From an uncultured Alphaproteobacteria bacterium (GTDB taxonomy: Bacteria > Pseudomonadota > Alphaproteobacteria > Rhizobiales > Beijerinckiaceae): a stretch of 16,666 bases of DNA. The stretch is taken from assembly GCA_937988775.1 (NCBI GenBank), contig CALKHP010000032.1:1-16666 (forward strand). The letters are read 5' to 3'. The number at the start of each line of letters is the position of its first letter. Within the stretch, counting starts at the first letter, position 1. Both the position numbers and the translations under genes were made by a program. The notes under the pieces were generated by a model that saw nothing but the letters and a program-made list of their open reading frames with translations, did no database searches and had not been told where the DNA came from. This document shows, piece by piece, positions 1-7,436 of this stretch.

Positions 1-317
1 GCGAGGAGCGCTGCATCGCCTGCAAGCTGTGCGAGGCGATCTGCCCGGCGCAGGCGATCACCATCGAGGCCGGCCCGCGCCGCAACGACGGCACGCGCCG
101 CACGGTGCGCTACGACATCGACATGGTGAAATGCATCTATTGCGGCTTCTGCCAGGAAGCCTGCCCGGTCGATGCCATCGTCGAGGGACCGAATTTCCAG
201 TTCGCGACCGAGACGCGCGAGGAACTCTATTTCGACAAGCAGAAGCTGCTGGATAACGGCGATCGCTGGGAACGCGAAATCGCCCGCAACATGGCCGCCG
301 ACGCACCCTACCGCTGA
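1..317 (+). CDS. nuoI: NADH-quinone oxidoreductase subunit I, C-terminal part
   Basis: This is the C-terminal 104 residues of the complex I subunit that carries two [4Fe-4S] clusters (N6a and N6b) and passes electrons toward the quinone site in the peripheral arm. The frame is open from base 3; the start lies upstream of the window. Two ferredoxin-type motifs are visible: CIACKLCEAICP near the left edge and CIYCGFCQEACP at about 129-164, each with the CxxCxxCxxxCP pattern. Between and after them are family features such as the VRYDIDMVKC linker and the tail ending in AADAPYR. Rhizobial NuoI is usually about 163 residues, so roughly 60 are missing on the left. It is the first of six consecutive nuo genes here. 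Identification is secure; only the 5' end is absent. Confidence 0.97.
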   Translation, partial: EERCIACKLCEAICPAQAITIEAGPRRNDGTRRTVRYDIDMVKCIYCGFCQEACPVDAIVEGPNFQFATETREELYFDKQKLLDNGDRWEREIARNMAADAPYR

Positions 318-320
318 GAC

Positions 321-378
321 GCCCGCGCGGGCGCCCGGCCAAACACCGATTGTGCGCCTGACCGGCGCTCTCTATAGA
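321..378 (+). promoter_or_regulatory. nuoI-nuoJ spacer: GC palindrome and possible internal promoter
   Basis: The 105-base gap between nuoI and nuoJ is the only sizeable break in this nuo cluster. It holds a perfect 12-base palindrome at 321-332 (GCCCGCGCGGGC), then a weak sigma70-like pair: TTGTGC at 350-355, a 17-base spacer, and TATAGA at 373-378. The nuoJ start at 423 has a good AAGGA ribosome site at 412-416. The palindrome could be a mild attenuator, with the downstream boxes restoring expression of the membrane-arm genes. This is inference from sequence alone; the -35 match is poor. Confidence 0.27.
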
Positions 379-422
379 CAGGCGGCGGAGACAGACCCTC
401 TGCCCACGACGAAGGACAGACG

Positions 423-1037
423 ATGAGTGTCGTAACCGCCTTCTTTTATCTCTTCTCGTTCGTCGCCATCGCCTCCAGCGTGATGGTGATCTCGTCGCGC
501 AATCCGGTGCATTCGGTGCTGTTCCTGATCCTCGCCTTCGTCAACGCGGCCGGGCTGTTCCTGATTCTGGGCGCCGAGTTCCTGGCGATGATCCTGGTGA
601 TCGTCTATGTCGGCGCCGTCGCGGTGCTGTTCCTGTTCGTGGTGATGATGCTCGACGTCAATTTCGCCGAATTGCGCCAGGGCTTCCTGCAATACCTGCC
701 GATCGGCGCGCTGATCGCCGGCATCTTCCTGCTCGAACTGTTGCTCGTGCTGGGCACATGGTCGATCGCGCCGCACCTGATCGCCACGCCGGCAACCGCC
801 GCCTTCACGCCGCCGGACATCTCGAACACGCGCGCCATCGGCCGGGTGCTCTACACCAAATACCTGTTCTACTTCCAGATTTCCGGTTTCATCCTGCTGA
901 CGGCGATGATCGGCGCCATCGTGCTGACGCTGCGCCATAAGAGCGGCGTCAGGCGCCAGAACGTCATGGCGCAGAACGCGCGCTCGCGCAAAACCGCGAT
1001 CGAGGTCAAGCAGGTCACGTCGGGGCAGGGGGTCTGA
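423..1037 (+). CDS. nuoJ: NADH-quinone oxidoreductase subunit J
   Basis: This is a complex I membrane-arm subunit that packs next to NuoA, NuoK and NuoH and helps couple quinone reduction to proton movement. The 204-residue protein is hydrophobic, with about five predicted membrane helices. It carries the family segment with VIYVGAVAVLFLFVVMMLDV-like character at about residues 59-79, within the helix known to form a pi-bulge in complex I structures. The N-terminal SSRNPVHSVLFLILAF segment is also typical. The ATG at 423 is supported by AAGGA at 412-416. The C-terminal about 30 residues are polar and basic, as in many alphaproteobacterial NuoJ. The stop lies 2 bases before the nuoK start, so translation is probably coupled. 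Identification is secure. Confidence 0.96.
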   Translation: MSVVTAFFYLFSFVAIASSVMVISSRNPVHSVLFLILAFVNAAGLFLILGAEFLAMILVIVYVGAVAVLFLFVVMMLDVNFAELRQGFLQYLPIGALIAGIFLLELLLVLGTWSIAPHLIATPATAAFTPPDISNTRAIGRVLYTKYLFYFQISGFILLTAMIGAIVLTLRHKSGVRRQNVMAQNARSRKTAIEVKQVTSGQGV

Positions 1038-1039
1038 CC

Positions 1040-1348
1040 ATGGAACTCACGATCGGCCATTTCCTCGTCGTCGGGGCGATCCTGTTCACGCTCGGCGTGT
1101 TCGGCATCTTCATGAACCGCAAGAACGTCATCATCATCTTGATGTCGATCGAGCTGATCCTGCTCGCGGTCAACCTGAACCTGGTCGCGTTCTCGGCCTT
1201 CCTCGGCAACATCACCGGCCAGATCTACGCGCTGATGGTGCTGACGGTGGCCGCCGCCGAGGCGGCGATCGGGCTTGCCATCCTCGTCGTCTATTTCCGC
1301 AACCGCGGCACGATCGCGGTTGAAGACATCAACATGATGAAGGGCTGA
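1040..1348 (+). CDS. nuoK: NADH-quinone oxidoreductase subunit K
   Basis: This is the small three-helix, Mrp-type subunit of the complex I membrane arm, equivalent to mitochondrial ND4L. Its length of 102 residues is standard. The two buried glutamates needed for proton coupling are present: Glu38 in the LMSIELIL segment (E. coli Glu36) and Glu74 in TVAAAEAAIGLAI (E. coli Glu72). The loop Arg-Lys (residues 27-28, MNRKN) and the TGQIYALMVLTVAA helix are characteristic. The start is 2 bases after the nuoJ stop, with a G-rich ribosome site at about 1026-1032. It is followed by nuoL after 10 bases. Nothing unusual was seen. Confidence 0.97.
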   Translation: MELTIGHFLVVGAILFTLGVFGIFMNRKNVIIILMSIELILLAVNLNLVAFSAFLGNITGQIYALMVLTVAAAEAAIGLAILVVYFRNRGTIAVEDINMMKG

Positions 1349-1358
1349 GCGCGCCGCC

Positions 1359-3440
1359 ATGTATAGCGCCATCGTTTTCCTGCCGCTTCTCGGCTTCCTG
1401 ATCGCCGGCATTGCCGGGCTGTCCTCGTATCGCTTTGCCAAGACGGTCGAGCATCACGAGGCCGGCGGCCATGACGATCACGCGGCGGGAACCCATAGCG
1501 ATCATGCCCATGATGATCATGGTCATGACGACCACGCGGTGGAGCCGTCGCCGCACAGCCCGGGCGTGATCCGTTTCGCCGAGTTCGTGACGACGGGCTT
1601 CCTGGTGATTTCCTGCGTGCTGTCGTGGATCGCGTTCTTCAAGGTCGGCCTCGGCGGGCTGGAGACGCAGCGCGTGCATGTCGGGCACTGGTTCTCCGCC
1701 GGCGCGCTCCAGGTCGACTGGGCGCTGCGCATCGACACGCTGACGGTGGTGATGCTGGTGGTGGTGACCACGGTCTCGGCGCTCGTCCACCTGTATTCGG
1801 TCGGCTATATGGCGGAAGATCCGTCGCGGCCGCGCTTCTTCGCCTATCTGTCGCTGTTCACCTTCGCCATGCTGATGCTGGTGACGAGCGACAACCTGGT
1901 GCAGATGTTCTTCGGCTGGGAGGGCGTCGGCCTCGCCTCCTACCTGCTGATCGGCTTCTGGTACGAGCGGCCGGCCGCCAATGCGGCGGCGATGAAGGCG
2001 TTCATCGTCAACCGCGTCGGCGATTTTGGCTTCGCGCTCGGCATCTTCCTGGTATTCGCGCTGACGCAGTCGGTCGGGTTCGAGCAGATTTTCGCGGCCG
2101 CGCCCGGCCTCAAGGACAAGACGACGCTGTTCCTCGGCCATGACTGGCCGGCGATGACGGTGGCCTGCCTGCTGCTGTTCATGGGCGCGATGGGCAAGTC
2201 GGCGCAGTTCCTGCTGCACACCTGGCTGCCCGACGCGATGGAAGGCCCGACGCCGGTCTCGGCGCTGATCCATGCCGCGACGATGGTCACGGCCGGCGTG
2301 TTCATGGTCGCCCGCCTGTCGCCGCTGTTCGAGCAGTCGACCACGGCGTTGACGGTGGTGATGGTGGTCGGCGGCACCACGGCGTTCTTCGCAGCGTCAG
2401 TGGCGCTGGTCCAGAACGACATCAAGCGCGTCATCGCCTACTCGACCTGTTCGCAGCTCGGCTACATGTTCGTGGCGCTCGGCGCCGGCGCCTATTCGGC
2501 CGGCATCTTCCACCTGTTCACGCATGCCTTCTTCAAGGCGCTGCTGTTCCTGTGCGCGGGCGCGGTGATCACCGCGATGCATCACGAGCAGGACATGCGC
2601 AAGATGGGCGGGCTCATGCGCAAGATCCCGTTCACCGCGGCGATGATGACGATCGGCAACCTGGCGCTGACCGGCTTTCCGTTCACCGCCGGCTTCTACT
2701 CGAAGGATGCGATCATCGAGGCGTCCTATGTCGCGACCAGCCCGGCCAACGCCTATGCCTGCATCCTGCTGATCATCGCCGCCGGCATGACCTCGTTCTA
2801 TTCGTGGCGGCTGTTCTTCATGACCTTCTGGGGCGAGACGCGGGCCGACAAGCACACCTACGACCATGCCAAGGAGAGCCCGCTCTCGATGACGATCCCG
2901 CTGGCGCTGCTGGCGATCGGGGCGCTGTTCGCCGGCTACGCGTTCGTGCAGTATTTCATCGGCCACCAAGCGGATGCGTTCTGGCGCGGCGCGCTGTTCT
3001 TCGGCCCGGACAACCACGTGATGCACAACATGCATGACGAGGCGATGGTCCCGGCCTGGGTGAAGTGGTCGCCGACGGTGACGATGGTGATCGGCTTCGT
3101 GATCGCCTGGCTGTTCTATGTCGCCAAGCCGTATCTGCCGGAAGAGCTGGCGCGCAGCCAGCCGCTCGCCTACCGCTTCCTGCTCAACAAGTGGTATATC
3201 GACGAGTTGTACGACCTCGTGTTCGTGCGTGGCGGCAAGTGGCTCGGCTACTTCCTGTGGAAGCGCGGCGACGGTACGGTGATCGACGGTATCGGGCCTG
3301 ACGGCGTGTCCTCCCGCGTGCTCGACGTCACCGGCTGGACGGTCAAGCTGCAGAGCGGCTACGTCTACCATTACGCCTTCGCCATGCTGCTCGGCGTGGC
3401 GGCCCTGTTCACCTACTTCATGTTCGGGGGCCTCCGCTGA
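1359..3440 (+). CDS. nuoL: NADH-quinone oxidoreductase subunit L, with histidine-rich insertion
   Basis: This is the distal antiporter-like proton channel subunit of complex I (ND5 homologue). It has about 16 membrane helices plus the long C-terminal lateral helix and anchor. The 693 residues exceed the 613 of E. coli NuoL. The conserved channel residues are visible: Glu188 in FFGWEGVGLASYLLIGFW and Lys280 in MGAMGKSAQFLLHTWLPD, followed by DAMEGPTPVSALIHAATMV. The NDIKRVIAYSTCSQLGYM segment is also intact. Between the first hydrophobic helix (residues 2-22) and the next (about 72-95) lies a hydrophilic stretch, residues 31-67, with 11 histidines mixed with Asp, Ala and Gly. E. coli NuoL has nothing like it. 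The stop overlaps the nuoM start by one base (TGATG). The function is certain; the role of the His-rich loop is unknown. Confidence 0.96.
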   Translation: MYSAIVFLPLLGFLIAGIAGLSSYRFAKTVEHHEAGGHDDHAAGTHSDHAHDDHGHDDHAVEPSPHSPGVIRFAEFVTTGFLVISCVLSWIAFFKVGLGGLETQRVHVGHWFSAGALQVDWALRIDTLTVVMLVVVTTVSALVHLYSVGYMAEDPSRPRFFAYLSLFTFAMLMLVTSDNLVQMFFGWEGVGLASYLLIGFWYERPAANAAAMKAFIVNRVGDFGFALGIFLVFALTQSVGFEQIFAAAPGLKDKTTLFLGHDWPAMTVACLLLFMGAMGKSAQFLLHTWLPDAMEGPTPVSALIHAATMVTAGVFMVARLSPLFEQSTTALTVVMVVGGTTAFFAASVALVQNDIKRVIAYSTCSQLGYMFVALGAGAYSAGIFHLFTHAFFKALLFLCAGAVITAMHHEQDMRKMGGLMRKIPFTAAMMTIGNLALTGFPFTAGFYSKDAIIEASYVATSPANAYACILLIIAAGMTSFYSWRLFFMTFWGETRADKHTYDHAKESPLSMTIPLALLAIGALFAGYAFVQYFIGHQADAFWRGALFFGPDNHVMHNMHDEAMVPAWVKWSPTVTMVIGFVIAWLFYVAKPYLPEELARSQPLAYRFLLNKWYIDELYDLVFVRGGKWLGYFLWKRGDGTVIDGIGPDGVSSRVLDVTGWTVKLQSGYVYHYAFAMLLGVAALFTYFMFGGLR
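1449..1559 (+). repeat. Degenerate His/Asp-codon repeat inside nuoL
   Basis: This stretch encodes NuoL residues 31-67, with 11 His codons and several Asp codons. At DNA level it is built from imperfect, overlapping copies of CATGACGATCACG-like units (for example near 1480, 1507 and 1525). That suggests growth by slippage or unequal duplication. The reading frame is kept throughout. His/Asp-rich loops can bind divalent metals, but no metal role is shown by the sequence alone. Confidence 0.6.
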
Positions 3441-4951
3441 TGTTCGGCTTCGGCATTCTCTCGCTGCTGCTGATCCTGCCGCTTGTCGGCGCAGCCTTCA
3501 TCATCCTCCTGCTGAAGCAGGACGAGGCCGGCGAGCGCAATGCGCGCTGGGTCGCGCTGTGGACGACACTGCTGACCTTCGCGATGGCGCTCGTCGCATG
3601 GTCGCAATTCGACCCGACGCTTGGCGGCTTCCAGCTCATCGAAGAGAAGCAGTGGCTCGCCGAGACGATCACCTACAAGCTCGGCGTCGACGGCATCTCG
3701 ATGCCGCTCATGCTGCTGACCGCCTTCCTGATGCCGATCTGCATCGCGGCGTCGTGGCAGTCGATCAAGCTGCGCGTGCGCGAATACATGGCGCTGTTCC
3801 TGATCCTCGAGACGATGATGATCGGCGTGTTCGTCTCGCTCGACCTGCTGCTGTTCTATGTGTTCTTCGAGGCCGGCCTGATCCCGATGTTCCTGATCAT
3901 CGGCATCTGGGGCGGCAAGCGGCGGCTCTATGCCAGCTTCAAGTTCTTCCTGTACACGCTGCTCGGCTCGCTGCTGATGCTGATCGCCATCATGGCGATG
4001 TACTGGACGGCCGGCACCACCGACATCGTGGCGCTGCTCGCCTATCATTTCCCGAAGGAGATGCAGACCTGGCTCTGGCTCGGCTTCTTCGCCTCCTTCG
4101 CGGTCAAGGTGCCGATGTGGCCGGTGCATACCTGGCTGCCTGACGCCCACGTCGAAGCGCCGACGGCGGGCTCCGTCATCCTGGCCGGCGTGCTGCTGAA
4201 GATGGGCGGCTACGGCTTCCTGCGCTTCTCGCTGCCGATGTTCCCCGATGCGAGCGCGTATTTCTCGAACCTGGTGTTCGCGCTGTCGGTGATCGCCATC
4301 ATCTACACCTCGCTGGTGGCGATGATGCAGGACGACATGAAGAAGCTGATCGCCTATTCGTCAGTCGCCCATATGGGCTTCGTGACCATGGGCATCTTCA
4401 CCGGCAATGCACAGGGCGCGCAGGGCGCGGTGTTCCAGATGATCTCGCACGGCTTCGTGTCGTCGGCGCTGTTCCTGTGCGTCGGCGTGATCTACGACCG
4501 CATGCATACCCGCGAGATCGCCGCCTATGGCGGCATCGTCAAGAACATGCCCTTCTATGCGCTGATCATGATGACCTTCACCATGGCTAATGTCGGCCTG
4601 CCAGGCACGTCCGGCTTCGTCGGCGAGTTCCTGACGCTGATGGGCGCCTTCAGGCATAATAGCTGGGTCGGCTTCCTGGCGACGACCGGCATCATCCTGT
4701 CGGCGTGCTACGCGCTCTGGCTTTATGCACGCATCCTGTTCGGCAAGCTGACCAAGGCGGCATTGCAGGGCATCCACGACCTCACCCTGCGCGAGGCCGC
4801 GATCCTGACGCCGCTGCTGGCCATGACGATCTTCTACGGCATCCAGCCGGCCCGGATCCTCGAGACCTGCGCAGCCTCGGTCGACCTGATCCTGAAGAAC
4901 TACCAAACGGCGATGGGGGCGGTCCAAACCGCCGCCCTGCTGATCAAGTGA
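3440..4951 (+). CDS. nuoM: NADH-quinone oxidoreductase subunit M
   Basis: This is the central antiporter-like subunit of the complex I membrane arm (ND4 homologue), forming one of the proton channels. It has 503 residues, the usual length, with about 14 membrane helices. Channel residues are visible: Glu144 in FYVFFEAGLIPMFLIIGIWGG and Lys223 in FFASFAVKVPMWPVHTWLPD, followed by HVEAPTAGSVILAG. DDMKKLIAYSSVAHMGFV and GLPGTSGFVGEFL are also family hallmarks. The ATG shares one base with the nuoL stop, and a G5 run at 3426-3430 is the likely ribosome site. The gene ends 10 bases before nuoN. No irregularity was seen. Confidence 0.97.
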   Translation: MFGFGILSLLLILPLVGAAFIILLLKQDEAGERNARWVALWTTLLTFAMALVAWSQFDPTLGGFQLIEEKQWLAETITYKLGVDGISMPLMLLTAFLMPICIAASWQSIKLRVREYMALFLILETMMIGVFVSLDLLLFYVFFEAGLIPMFLIIGIWGGKRRLYASFKFFLYTLLGSLLMLIAIMAMYWTAGTTDIVALLAYHFPKEMQTWLWLGFFASFAVKVPMWPVHTWLPDAHVEAPTAGSVILAGVLLKMGGYGFLRFSLPMFPDASAYFSNLVFALSVIAIIYTSLVAMMQDDMKKLIAYSSVAHMGFVTMGIFTGNAQGAQGAVFQMISHGFVSSALFLCVGVIYDRMHTREIAAYGGIVKNMPFYALIMMTFTMANVGLPGTSGFVGEFLTLMGAFRHNSWVGFLATTGIILSACYALWLYARILFGKLTKAALQGIHDLTLREAAILTPLLAMTIFYGIQPARILETCAASVDLILKNYQTAMGAVQTAALLIK

Positions 4952-4961
4952 GCCGAAACCG

Positions 4962-6416
4962 ATGAACCCGTCTTTTCCTCCCGAGATCGTGCCACTGTTC
5001 ATGCCTGCGGCGGCGGAGATCGTTCTTGCCGCCGGCATCCTCGTGCTCGTGCTGGTCGGCGCGTTCCGCGGCGAGAAGGCCAGCGCGGTCGTCAACATGC
5101 TGGCGACGGCGCTGCTGATCGTGGTCGCCGGCATCCTGATCATGGCGCCGACCGAGACGGTGGTGACCTTCAACGGCGCGTTCGTCGCCGATGGTTTCGG
5201 CCGCTTCATGAAGGTGCTGGTGCTGCTCGGCTCGCTCGCCGCGCTGCTCCTGTCGCGCGATTACCTGCGCCGGGATAATTTCGACCGCTTCGAATACCCG
5301 ATCCTGATCTGCATCGCCGCGCTCGGCATGATGACGATGATCGCGGCCAACGACCTGATCGGGCTGTATATCGGGCTGGAACTGCAGAATATCGCGCTCT
5401 ACGTGCTGGCGACCATCCATCGCGACAATGCCCGCTCGAGCGAGGCCGGCCTGAAATATTTCGTGCTGAGCGCGCTGTCCTCCGGGCTGCTGCTCTATGG
5501 CGCCTCGCTGGTCTACGGTTTCACCGGCTCGGTGTCCTATCCTGAGATCGCCCAGGCGGTGCAGGGGCCGCAGGGGCTCGGCGTGATCTTCGGCCTGGTG
5601 TTCATCATCGCCGGCCTCGCCTTCAAGATGTCGGCGGTGCCGTTCCACATGTGGACGCCCGACGTCTATGAGGGCGCACCGACCCCGGTGACGGCCTTCC
5701 TGTCGAGCGCGCCCAAGATCGCGGCGATGGCGATGAGCATCCGCATCCTGGTCGAGGCGTTTCCCGGCATCACGCGCGAGTGGCAGCAGATCATCGCCTT
5801 CATTTCGGTCGCCTCGATGCTGCTCGGCGCCTTCGGTGCCATCGGCCAGGCCAACATCAAGCGCATGATGGCCTATTCGTCGATCGGCAACATGGGTTAC
5901 GGGCTCGTCGGCATCGCCGCCGGCACGGTCGAGGGCATGCAGGGCGTGGCGATCTACCTGGCGATCTACCTCGCCATGACGCTCGGCGTGTTCGCCTGCA
6001 TCCAGGGCATGCGCACCGAGAACGGGCGGCCCGAACTGATCGCCGACCTTGCCGGCCTCGCCAGGACCAGCCCCGGCCGGGCCATGTTCTTCGCCGCGCT
6101 GATGTTCTCGCTGATCGGCATTCCGCCGCTCGCCGGCTTCTTCGGCAAGTTCTATGTCTTTGCCGCCGCGGTGCAGGCCGGACTGTATTGGCTGGCCGTG
6201 ATCGGCTTCCTCACCAGCGTCGTCTCGGCGGTGTATTACCTGCGCGTCATCAAGGTGATGTATTTCGACGATCCGCGCGGCAGCTTCGTGCCGATGGCGA
6301 TCGGCGAGAGGGTCGTGCTCGCGGTCACCGGCGTGTTCGTGCTCGCCTTCTGGCTCGCGCCGTCGCCGCTGCGCGCCGCCGCCGGCGTCGCGGCCAAATC
6401 GCTGTTCGCGCATTGA
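4962..6416 (+). CDS. nuoN: NADH-quinone oxidoreductase subunit N
   Basis: This is the third antiporter-like subunit of complex I (ND2 homologue), lying nearest the quinone-reducing core. It has 484 residues with 14 likely membrane helices. Expected residues include Glu140 in IGLELQNIALYVLA (E. coli Glu133) and Lys222 in GLAFKMSAVPFHMWTPD, followed by VYEGAPTPVTAFLSSAPK. ANIKRMMAYSSIGNMGY and IGIPPLAGFFGKFYVF are classic signatures. The start is 10 bases after the nuoM stop. Its TGA overlaps the birA ATG in the arrangement TGATG, so the last complex I gene and the biotin ligase gene are probably translated from one message. Confidence 0.97.
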   Translation: MNPSFPPEIVPLFMPAAAEIVLAAGILVLVLVGAFRGEKASAVVNMLATALLIVVAGILIMAPTETVVTFNGAFVADGFGRFMKVLVLLGSLAALLLSRDYLRRDNFDRFEYPILICIAALGMMTMIAANDLIGLYIGLELQNIALYVLATIHRDNARSSEAGLKYFVLSALSSGLLLYGASLVYGFTGSVSYPEIAQAVQGPQGLGVIFGLVFIIAGLAFKMSAVPFHMWTPDVYEGAPTPVTAFLSSAPKIAAMAMSIRILVEAFPGITREWQQIIAFISVASMLLGAFGAIGQANIKRMMAYSSIGNMGYGLVGIAAGTVEGMQGVAIYLAIYLAMTLGVFACIQGMRTENGRPELIADLAGLARTSPGRAMFFAALMFSLIGIPPLAGFFGKFYVFAAAVQAGLYWLAVIGFLTSVVSAVYYLRVIKVMYFDDPRGSFVPMAIGERVVLAVTGVFVLAFWLAPSPLRAAAGVAAKSLFAH

Positions 6417-7186
6417 TGAAACTTGGCGAAGCCGCCACGGCTTCCGGTTTCCGGCTCTCGGTTTTCGGCGAGGTCGGCTCGACCAACGATCTTGCCCTGG
6501 TGGCTGCATCGCATGGCGATCCCGGCCAGCACTGGTTCGTCGCCAGCGCCCAATCCGCCGGCCGCGGGCGCGGCGGACGCGCCTGGACGAGCCGCCCCGG
6601 CAACCTGTTTGCAACGCTGCTGCTGATCGACCCTTGCCCGGCGGCGGACCTGCCCAAGCTCGGTTTCGTGGCCGGCGTCGCAGCCCATCGCACCATCGCG
6701 AAACTCGCGCCGCAGCTTGCCGGGCTGCGCCTGAAATGGCCGAACGACCTGCTCGTCGGCGGCGCCAAGCTCGCCGGCATCCTGCTCGAGGGCCGGGTGC
6801 TGCCGGATGGGCGGCAGGCGGTTGCGATCGGCATCGGCCTGAACTGCCGGCACCATCCGGAAGACGTTCCATATCCTGTCACGAATCTGGCGCTGCTCGG
6901 CATGGCCGACGGGCCGGAGGCGGTTTTTCCGGGCCTGTCGGACGCGCTCGCCGCCAGCCTTGCGGAATTCGCGCAAGGGCGTGGCTTCACGACGGTGCGC
7001 GATGCCTGGATCGCGGCGGCGCATGGCATCGGCAGCGCCATCACGGTGCGGCAGGGCGCCCGTACCCGCGAGGGCCTGTTCGGCGGCATCGACGCGCATG
7101 GGCGGCTGCTGTTCGACGAAGGGCCTGCGCGCAGCACCATCGATGCGGCGGACGTGGTTTTTCGCGGCTCAAACGCCGCAAGCTAG
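6416..7186 (+). CDS. birA: Biotin--[acetyl-CoA-carboxylase] ligase (class I, no DNA-binding domain)
   Basis: This enzyme activates biotin with ATP to biotinyl-AMP and transfers it to the carrier lysine of biotin-dependent carboxylases in the cytoplasm. The 256-residue product begins directly with the catalytic domain, which includes GEVGSTNDLA at residues 18-27. It has no N-terminal helix-turn-helix, so it is a monofunctional class I ligase and not a BirA repressor. The biotinyl-AMP loop GRGRGGRAW is at residues 49-57, KWPNDLL starts at Lys107, and KLAGILLEG follows. The C-terminal SH3-like domain includes ARTREGLFGGIDAHGRLLF. The start was chosen because ATG at 6416 overlaps the nuoN stop and gives the family-standard N-terminus; the frame stays open far upstream inside nuoN, but that is shadow. 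Placement after nuoN is common in rhizobia. Confidence 0.94.
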   Translation: MKLGEAATASGFRLSVFGEVGSTNDLALVAASHGDPGQHWFVASAQSAGRGRGGRAWTSRPGNLFATLLLIDPCPAADLPKLGFVAGVAAHRTIAKLAPQLAGLRLKWPNDLLVGGAKLAGILLEGRVLPDGRQAVAIGIGLNCRHHPEDVPYPVTNLALLGMADGPEAVFPGLSDALAASLAEFAQGRGFTTVRDAWIAAAHGIGSAITVRQGARTREGLFGGIDAHGRLLFDEGPARSTIDAADVVFRGSNAAS

Positions 7187-7287
7187 AGCACGGCCCGGTT
7201 CCGGTGGAATCGGATCATGCTCCATCGTTTTGTTTTGACGCATTTTCTCACCGAAGAACCGGTATCTACTTCTTCGGAAAATGCTCC
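7186..7287. repeat. Rhizobial-type intergenic palindromic mosaic element
   Basis: This element consists of two stem-loops. The first, 7186-7222, has 17-base arms (mostly paired, with G-T wobbles) around GGT and starts on the G of the birA TAG stop codon. The second has perfect 8-base arms at 7251-7258 and 7270-7277 (CCGAAGAA / TTCTTCGG), extended by GCATTTT at 7240-7246 against AAAATGC at 7278-7284. The order of GGAATCGGATCATGCTC, TTTTGTTTTGACGCATTTT, CCGGTATC and AAAATGCTCC matches my memory of a repeat very common between genes in Rhizobium and Mesorhizobium (RIME-like). That family assignment is from recall, not a search. No U-run follows, so it does not look like a classical terminator. 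Confidence 0.7.
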
Positions 7288-7436
7288 AAGGCCGGAGCGT
7301 GCCGGGTCATGCTGATCCGACGCGCCGATCCGTGCCTGCACCGAAATATCGTGCATGATCGGGCGGGACGCCGGTTTCCCGGTTTCCTGATCATGCTCCA
7401 GCCCGTACAAGGGCAGCATCACAAAAGGCGAGGCGT
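7288..7436. other. birA-rnj leader region with a possible second repeat fragment
   Basis: No gene is supported here. The part at 7377-7409 reads CCGGTTTCCCGGTTTCC, then TGATCATGCTCC, which looks like the end of another palindromic repeat module, so the whole gap from 7186 may be a composite of two repeats. A short inverted pair TGCAC/GTGCA lies at 7337-7341 and 7351-7355. AAAGG at 7424-7428 and GAGG at 7430-7433 precede the RNase J start. No convincing promoter was found, so it is unclear whether rnj is read through from birA. Confidence 0.4.

Noticed and set aside
5780..6415. In-frame upstream extension of birA inside nuoN
   Set aside because: The frame is open but the translation is Arg-rich shadow of nuoN. 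The ATG at 6416 gives the standard class I ligase N-terminus and overlaps the nuoN stop.
4944..6872. 642-codon open frame on the minus strand across nuoN and birA
   Set aside because: It is antisense to nuoN and birA, shows the same biased composition, and has no family motif.
7240..7287. Second hairpin of the birA-rnj repeat as an intrinsic terminator
   Set aside because: No U-run follows the stem, and the sequence matches a known type of dispersed palindromic repeat.
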